Positions 7,790-11,734 of a stretch of 11,734 nt of DNA are shown in pieces. A program made the position numbers and the translations under genes. The stretch is from Deltaproteobacteria bacterium (GTDB taxonomy: Bacteria; Desulfobacterota; Syntrophia; Syntrophales; UBA2210): the NCBI GenBank assembly GCA_011056825.1, contig DSBH01000282.1:1-11734 (forward strand), given 5' to 3'. Position 1 is the first letter of the stretch. Each line of letters begins with the position of its first letter. The notes under the pieces were generated by a model. It searched no databases. It was not told the DNA's origin and saw only the letters and a list, made by a program, of their open reading frames with translations.

Positions 7790-9001
7790 ATGACAACGAA
7801 AAAAAACCTGTCGCCGTTGAAAGTACCTGGATTCCGGGCGGGTGGCGTCGCCTGCGGCATAAAGGGCAACGGTAAAAAAGATCTTGCTATTATTGTTTCC
7901 GAGGAACCGGCGGCGGCAGCCGCCGTGTTTACGACGAACCGTTTCAAGGCGGCGCCGGTCGTGCATGACATGAACAAAATTACCTCGGGTAAGGCGCAGG
8001 CCGTTTTTATAAACAGCGGCAGCGCCAACGCCGCGACCGGTGAAGAAGGAGATGCGGACGCCGGGTCAATGGCGGAGATAGCGGCGAAGTGCCTGAGGAT
8101 CGACTCGTCACTGGTGCTGGTGGCATCCACGGGTAGTATCGGCAGCAGGCTGCCGATGGATAAAATAGCAAAAGGAGCGCCGCTGCTCGCGGATGGCCTG
8201 AATGGCGAAGAAGACGGACTCATGCAGGCCGCGGAGGCAATAACGACGACAGACCGCTTTATCAAAACAGCGGGCCGCCGGTTCACGATTGATGGAAAGG
8301 ATGTTTCACTCTGTGGCATCGCCAAGGGAGCCGGCATGATAGAACCGGACATGGCGACGATGCTCGCGTTCTTTATGACAGATGCGGCAATTGAACAGTC
8401 AGTCCTCAGCCGAATGTTCAAAAAGGCAGTTGACCAGAGCTTTAACACGATCACCGTGGACGGTTGTATGTCCACCAACGACACGGCCCTGATACTCGCC
8501 AACGGTCGGGCGGGAAACCGGCCCTTGCAGGTACGTTCAGCCAACGGTCAAATATTCTTGGAAGCGTTGCTCGAAACAGCGATTGAACTGGCGGCGATGA
8601 TAGTGCGCGACGGCGAGGGAGCGACCAAACTCATCGACATCACCGTCGACGGCGCGCGGAACCGAACGGAGGCACGTCGCATAGCATACGCGGTGGGGCG
8701 GTCGAATCTGGTTAAAACAGCGTTTTTCGGTGGGGATGCAAACTGGGGCCGGATCATATCGGCGGCCGGGTCGGTGGGAATCCCCATAGATCCACGAAGA
8801 CTGACGCTGTACTTCGAGGATTGCCTGATTTTTACCCACGGACAGGGCGTGGGCGGAAACGAAAAAAAACTTCGAGAAATCATGAAACGGGATACCGTCA
8901 GCATCCGCATCAAGCTTGCCGAAGGGTCGGGCACGTTCCGCGTGTTCGCCTCTGACTTGACCCACGATTACGTCGATATCAACGCGTTGTACCACACATA
9001 A
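7790..9001 (+). CDS. argJ: Glutamate N-acetyltransferase / ornithine acetyltransferase ArgJ
   Basis: ArgJ transfers the acetyl group from N-acetylornithine to glutamate in the cyclic arginine pathway; bifunctional members also acetylate glutamate from acetyl-CoA. The 403-aa length is typical. The self-cleavage site is visible in KGAGMIEPDMATMLAFF: cleavage before T190 would produce alpha and beta chains with T190 as N-terminal nucleophile. The oxyanion-hole Thr-Gly is probably T114-G115 in STGSIG. The usual NSGNANACTG reads NSGSANAATG here (positions 75-84), with Ser for Asn and Ala for Cys. The GGDANWGRI motif and the family's short tail (ending YHT) are present. The ATG at 7790 follows AGGAG at 7780-7784. 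The gene lies 48 nt after secA and probably shares its transcript. Whether it is mono- or bifunctional cannot be read from the sequence. Confidence 0.95.
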   Translation: MTTKKNLSPLKVPGFRAGGVACGIKGNGKKDLAIIVSEEPAAAAAVFTTNRFKAAPVVHDMNKITSGKAQAVFINSGSANAATGEEGDADAGSMAEIAAKCLRIDSSLVLVASTGSIGSRLPMDKIAKGAPLLADGLNGEEDGLMQAAEAITTTDRFIKTAGRRFTIDGKDVSLCGIAKGAGMIEPDMATMLAFFMTDAAIEQSVLSRMFKKAVDQSFNTITVDGCMSTNDTALILANGRAGNRPLQVRSANGQIFLEALLETAIELAAMIVRDGEGATKLIDITVDGARNRTEARRIAYAVGRSNLVKTAFFGGDANWGRIISAAGSVGIPIDPRRLTLYFEDCLIFTHGQGVGGNEKKLREIMKRDTVSIRIKLAEGSGTFRVFASDLTHDYVDINALYHT

Positions 9002-9017
9002 AGGGAATCTCGAACCT

Positions 9018-9067
9018 TCAGAGGCGGCAGCGGGTCGCCAGTCGCCATCTGACATCCTGTTTTTTTT
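9018..9067 (+). terminator. Possible terminator after argJ
   Basis: TCAGAGGCG (9018-9026) pairs with CGCC-A-TCTGA (9043-9052) as nine base pairs with one bulged A. Seven nt later a run of eight T begins (9060-9067). The gap between stem and T-run is longer than in a typical intrinsic terminator, so the call is moderate to weak. Confidence 0.4.
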
Positions 9068-9079
9068 AATTCATTTTAC

Positions 9080-9107
9080 TTTACAGAGGAGGGACCTGCT
9101 GTTTTAT
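9080..9107 (+). promoter_or_regulatory. Candidate upstream promoter of the rpsB operon
   Basis: TTTACA (9080-9085, 5 of 6 to the -35 consensus) is followed after 16 nt by TTTTAT (9102-9107, 4 of 6). It would give a leader of nearly 190 nt. A second possible -10 element, TAAAAT at 9199-9204, is 5 of 6 but has no good -35 box at the right distance. The AT-rich stretch at 9136-9164 also contains an imperfect inverted repeat (CGGAATAAT with ATTATTTCCG). The true promoter cannot be chosen by eye. Confidence 0.3.
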
Positions 9108-9224
9108 GCTCGGCCGTTCCCTCGTCGCCACGCGGAATAATTAATGATTTATCTTGATTATTTCCGTGCCTTGTGGTAGTTCCTTCGAGCTCAAAAACTA
9201 AAATACACACACTTTCCGATGGTT

Positions 9225-9249
9225 CCGGGGGTGCCCGTTTTTTACGGGT
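9225..9249 (+). promoter_or_regulatory. Alternative hairpins in the rpsB leader
   Basis: CCCG at 9234-9237 can pair in two ways. Upstream, it pairs with CGGG at 9226-9229 (4 bp, loop GGTG), and six T follow immediately at 9238-9243, which looks like a small terminator. Downstream, CCCGT at 9234-9238 pairs with ACGGG at 9244-9248 across a T5 loop. The two are mutually exclusive. Position in an S2 leader fits autogenous control of ribosomal proteins, but the stems are short. Confidence 0.35.
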
Positions 9250-9300
9250 TTCGGTTCCAGGCGACGAAGGTGGCGGGTAAACAACGAAAGGAGAATTAAC

Positions 9301-10152
9301 GTGTCACAAGTATCAATGAAAATGCTGCTCGAATCCGGCGTCCATTTCGGACACCAGACAAACCGCTGGAACCCGAAGATGAAACAATATATCTTCGGCG
9401 CCCGCAACGGAATCTACATCGTCGACCTGCAACAGACGGTGCAGCTTTTTGAAATCGCCTATCAGTTTATTATTAACAACGCGGCTGCCGGTGAAAGCGT
9501 GCTCTTTGTGGGAACAAAGCGGCAGGCGCAGGAATCGGTCAAGACGGAAGCGGAGCGATGCGGTATGCCCTACGTCAACCAGCGGTGGCTGGGCGGAATG
9601 TTGACAAACTTCAGTACCATTAAAAAGAGCATCGATCGTCTGACGAAAATTGACGAGATGTTCGAGAATGAATCTATCAACTCCTTTCCGAAAAAGGAAA
9701 TCATGAAACTTCAGAAGGAGCGCGAGAAGCTCCAGAAGGTACTCGGCGGCATACGATACATGAACCGTTTGCCGGGAGCTCTTTTTGTTATTGACCCGAA
9801 ACGGGAAACTATCGCCGTCAGGGAGGGACGCCGCCTGGGAATTCCCATCGTGGCAATCACCGATACAAACTGTGATCCCGACGATATTGATTATGTTATT
9901 CCCGGGAACGACGACGCGATTCGGGCAATCAAGCTCTTTTCCTCGAAAGTGGCCGACGCCGTGGAAGAGGGAAAGCGGCGGCTCGAAGAGCGCATACAGG
10001 CGGAAAGCGACAAGGAAGACGAAGACGCCGGTTCCGAGAATGATGTGCCTGAAAGCGTCGAATCGAAAGAAGTCGAAACGGCTGAAGGCGGCGAGGAATC
10101 CAAGGCCGAATCCGGCGAAGGAGAAACCACCGAGGAGGTAACAGTACATTGA
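9301..10152 (+). CDS. rpsB: 30S ribosomal protein S2
   Basis: S2 binds late to the head-body side of the 30S subunit and is needed with S1 for mRNA binding. The N-terminus carries the family signature LLESGVHFGHQTNRWNPKMK, then YIFGARNGIYIVDLQQT, the RWLGGMLTNF motif (95-104) and the second signature PGALFVIDP with ITDTNCDPDDIDYVIPGNDDAIRAI (about 186-210). The core ends near residue 230. A tail of about 50 residues rich in Glu, Ser and Asp (231-283) follows, making the protein longer than the 241-aa E. coli S2. The GTG start at 9301 is supported by AAAGGAG (9288-9294) and by alignment to the family N-terminus. It heads the rpsB-tsf-pyrH-frr operon and overlaps tsf by 4 nt. Confidence 0.98.
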   Translation: MSQVSMKMLLESGVHFGHQTNRWNPKMKQYIFGARNGIYIVDLQQTVQLFEIAYQFIINNAAAGESVLFVGTKRQAQESVKTEAERCGMPYVNQRWLGGMLTNFSTIKKSIDRLTKIDEMFENESINSFPKKEIMKLQKEREKLQKVLGGIRYMNRLPGALFVIDPKRETIAVREGRRLGIPIVAITDTNCDPDDIDYVIPGNDDAIRAIKLFSSKVADAVEEGKRRLEERIQAESDKEDEDAGSENDVPESVESKEVETAEGGEESKAESGEGETTEEVTVH

Positions 10153-10748
10153 GTATTTCAGCATCACAGGTAAAGGAACTGAGGGACAAGACGAATTCCG
10201 GCATGATGGATTGCAAGGAAGCGCTGCAGGCTTCCAATGGAGATTTCGGTAAAGCGATAGAATACTTGAGAAAAAAAGGATTGTCCGCGGCGACGAAAGG
10301 ATCGTCCCGGGCGGCCAAGGAAGGAACCGTCGCGTCGTACGTACACATGGAGGGAAGTATCGGGGTCCTCGTGGAAGTAAATTGCGAAACGGACTTCGTC
10401 GCGAAAACCGACGATTTTAAAACCATGGCGAAAGACCTCGCCATGCAGATCGCAGCGACAAATCCGAAATACGTGAATGCCGAGGAAATACCGGAAAGCG
10501 AACTGTCCGGTGAAAAGGAAATATATCGCAGCCAGGCGCTGGCCGAAGGCAAGCCCGAAAAGGTGGTTGACAGGATTATCGAAGGAAAACTGAAAAAATA
10601 TTACGAAGAGGTCTGCCTTCTTGACCAGAAGTTCATCAAGGACACGGATATAACCGTTCGGGACATGGTGAACAACTTGATCGCCAACTCGGGCGAAAAT
10701 ATCATCGTCAGGCGTTTCGCACGGTTTCAGCTCGGCGAGGATCTGTAA
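10149..10748 (+). CDS. tsf: Elongation factor Ts, short form
   Basis: EF-Ts is the guanine-nucleotide exchange factor that recycles EF-Tu from GDP to GTP form. The 199-aa protein has the N-terminal UBA-like domain (about 3-42, with LRDKTNSGMMDCKEAL), the EF-Tu-contacting TDFVAKTDDF motif (81-90), and the ending VCLLDQKFIKD and VRRFARFQLGE. It is much shorter than E. coli EF-Ts (283 aa) and lacks the second core subdomain and coiled-coil insertion, like the roughly 196-aa Thermus protein; the ends are intact, so it is a natural short form and not a truncation. The start is a TTG at 10149 overlapping the rpsB TGA as TTGA. A strong ribosome site (GGAGGT, 10134-10139) lies 9 nt upstream inside the rpsB coding end. 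No ATG in this frame gives a complete N-terminus. Translational coupling to rpsB is likely. Confidence 0.97.
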   Translation: MSISASQVKELRDKTNSGMMDCKEALQASNGDFGKAIEYLRKKGLSAATKGSSRAAKEGTVASYVHMEGSIGVLVEVNCETDFVAKTDDFKTMAKDLAMQIAATNPKYVNAEEIPESELSGEKEIYRSQALAEGKPEKVVDRIIEGKLKKYYEEVCLLDQKFIKDTDITVRDMVNNLIANSGENIIVRRFARFQLGEDL

Positions 10749-10805
10749 TGACCGCTCGTTCGGCGCTGCGGTGACCGGGAGGGAGCGGTGGGAAACAAGG
10801 ACGCT

Positions 10806-11531
10806 ATGAATACGCCGCATTACAAACGTGTTCTTCTGAAACTGAGCGGCGAGGCCCTTCTGGGGAAGTCGTCCTTCGGCATCGACTCAGAGGTTCTCGA
10901 CTACATCGCCGGGGAAATAGCGGTGCTGCGCGGATTGTCCGTCGAGACGGCCGTTGTTATCGGCGGAGGCAACATTTACCGCGGCGTCGAAATGGTGTCG
11001 CGAGGCATCGACCGGGCGGCAGCGGACTACATGGGCATGCTCGCCACGGTCATGAACGGCATCGCCCTTCAGAACGCCTTCGAACGGCACGACATTCCGT
11101 CGCGACTCCAGTCGTCCATCGAAATGCCGCGGGTAGCCGAGCCCTTCATTCGGGAACGGGCGCTCAAGCATCTCGAGGCCGGGCGGGTGGTAATATTCGC
11201 GGGAGGCACGGGGAATCCCTATTTTACTACCGACACGGCGGCCGCCTTGCGGGCGCTTGAAATCAAGGCCGATGTCCTGCTCAAGGCCACGAAAGTAGAC
11301 GGCGTTTACGACAAAGACCCCGTCGGTAACTCGGACGCCGTCATGTTCGACACATTGACCTACACCGAGGCTCTCGCGCGGGACCTTCGTGTTATGGACG
11401 CCGCCGCCCTGTCGCTGTGCCGGGAAAACAACCTGCCCATTGTGGTCTTCAACCTGGGGAAGCAGGGAAATATCGGCGGGGCGGTGTGTAATCATAAGAT
11501 TGGAACGCTCGTGAGAGGTGATACAGCATGA
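10806..11531 (+). CDS. pyrH: UMP kinase PyrH
   Basis: Bacterial UMP kinase, of the amino-acid-kinase fold, phosphorylates UMP to UDP, the first step from UMP to all other pyrimidine nucleotides. The 241-aa product starts MNTPHYKRVLLKLSGEAL and shows the glycine loop GGGNIYRG (53-60), the DYMGMLATVMNG helix, the UMP-binding FAGGTGNPYFTTDTAA stretch and the ATP-site KATKVDGVYDKDP. Two starts compete. The ATG at 10806 (AAGGA, 10797-10801) gives the family's usual N-terminus. The in-frame GTG at 10788 has GGAGG at 10778-10782 and would add six residues. I prefer 10806 on length. The 57-nt gap from tsf holds a 5-bp hairpin (10751-10755 with 10768-10772) but no terminator. frr overlaps its stop by 4 nt. 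Confidence 0.96.
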   Translation: MNTPHYKRVLLKLSGEALLGKSSFGIDSEVLDYIAGEIAVLRGLSVETAVVIGGGNIYRGVEMVSRGIDRAAADYMGMLATVMNGIALQNAFERHDIPSRLQSSIEMPRVAEPFIRERALKHLEAGRVVIFAGGTGNPYFTTDTAAALRALEIKADVLLKATKVDGVYDKDPVGNSDAVMFDTLTYTEALARDLRVMDAAALSLCRENNLPIVVFNLGKQGNIGGAVCNHKIGTLVRGDTA

Positions 11532-11734
11532 CGGAACTGGTTTTTGAAGAATTGCATGAAAAGATGAACAACACGATCGCCTTTTTTGAGAAGTCGCTGA
11601 GCAGGGTCAGAACCGGCAGGGCGTCATTGTCGCTTCTCGATGGCATCAGGGTCGATTACTACGGGTCGCCCACGCCGCTCAACCAGATGGCGACTCTTTC
11701 CGTTCCGGACAGTCAGTCGATTCTCATATCACCC
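11528..11734 (+). CDS. frr: Ribosome recycling factor, 5' fragment
   Basis: RRF, with EF-G, splits post-termination ribosomes so that subunits can be reused. The frame opens at the ATG at 11528, which overlaps the pyrH stop as ATGA, and runs to the right edge, giving 69 of about 185 residues. The family's hallmark SRVRTGRASLSLLDGIRVDYYG is clear; the arginine-rich helix contacts 23S rRNA. PTPLNQMATLSVPDSQSILI follows as in other RRFs, matching the end of domain I's first helix and the start of domain II. The ribosome site GAGAGGTG (11513-11520) lies within the pyrH end, 7 nt before the start, so coupling to pyrH is expected. The remaining two thirds lie beyond the window. Confidence 0.96.
   Translation, partial: MTELVFEELHEKMNNTIAFFEKSLSRVRTGRASLSLLDGIRVDYYGSPTPLNQMATLSVPDSQSILISP

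Noticed and set aside
9068..9300. tRNA or small gene in the argJ-rpsB gap
   Set aside because: No T-loop consensus, cloverleaf or start codon with ribosome site and a plausible frame was found; the gap looks regulatory.
9313..10167. Minus-strand open frame opposite rpsB (284 codons)
   Set aside because: A shadow of rpsB; composition is Phe/His/Arg-rich without family resemblance.
10149..10748. Truncated tsf pseudogene
   Set aside because: Both conserved ends and the TDFV motif are intact and short EF-Ts forms are known, so it is a natural short protein.

Overview
The window is 11.7 kb of ordinary, densely packed bacterial chromosome with every gene on the + strand. Gene content and order suggest a deltaproteobacterium-like organism (Desulfobacterota, possibly the Syntrophales/Syntrophobacterales side). 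The reasons are an M23 peptidase directly before secA, argJ directly after secA, a short EF-Ts in a canonical rpsB-tsf-pyrH-frr operon, and a two-gene biotin carboxylase/carboxyltransferase pair. This placement is an inference from recalled synteny, not a database result. I see no insertion sequence, phage gene, CRISPR array, tRNA or rRNA.

Layout. Positions 1-476 hold the 3' end of an AsmA-like gene. A clear sigma70-type promoter (530-558) then drives a two-gene unit, 598-2055 (biotin carboxylase) and 2086-4035 (carboxyltransferase with a C-terminal biotin domain). Together these form a two-subunit biotin enzyme of the pyruvate carboxylase / oxaloacetate decarboxylase alpha type. Next comes a cell-wall and export block: a membrane-anchored M23 peptidase (4214-5122), a strong intrinsic terminator (5173-5201), secA (5213-7741) and argJ (7790-9001). 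A 299-bp gap with a possible terminator, candidate promoters and a structured leader precedes the translation operon rpsB (9301-10152), tsf (10149-10748), pyrH (10806-11531) and frr (11528 to the window edge, partial). The last four genes are tightly coupled: tsf starts on a TTG overlapping the rpsB stop, and frr starts on an ATGA overlap with pyrH.

How the genes work together. rpsB, tsf, pyrH and frr serve ribosome assembly, elongation, pyrimidine nucleotide supply and ribosome recycling. SecA powers protein export. The M23 peptidase probably acts on peptidoglycan outside the inner membrane. ArgJ belongs to arginine synthesis and has no obvious functional link to SecA. The most unusual element is the carboxyltransferase at 2086-4035. 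It keeps the metal-site and biotin residues of the pyruvate carboxylase family, but the conserved motifs around the active site are systematically changed, so its acceptor substrate is uncertain. Two non-coding signals also deserve attention: a terminator only 11 nt from the secA start codon, and alternative hairpins in the rpsB leader.
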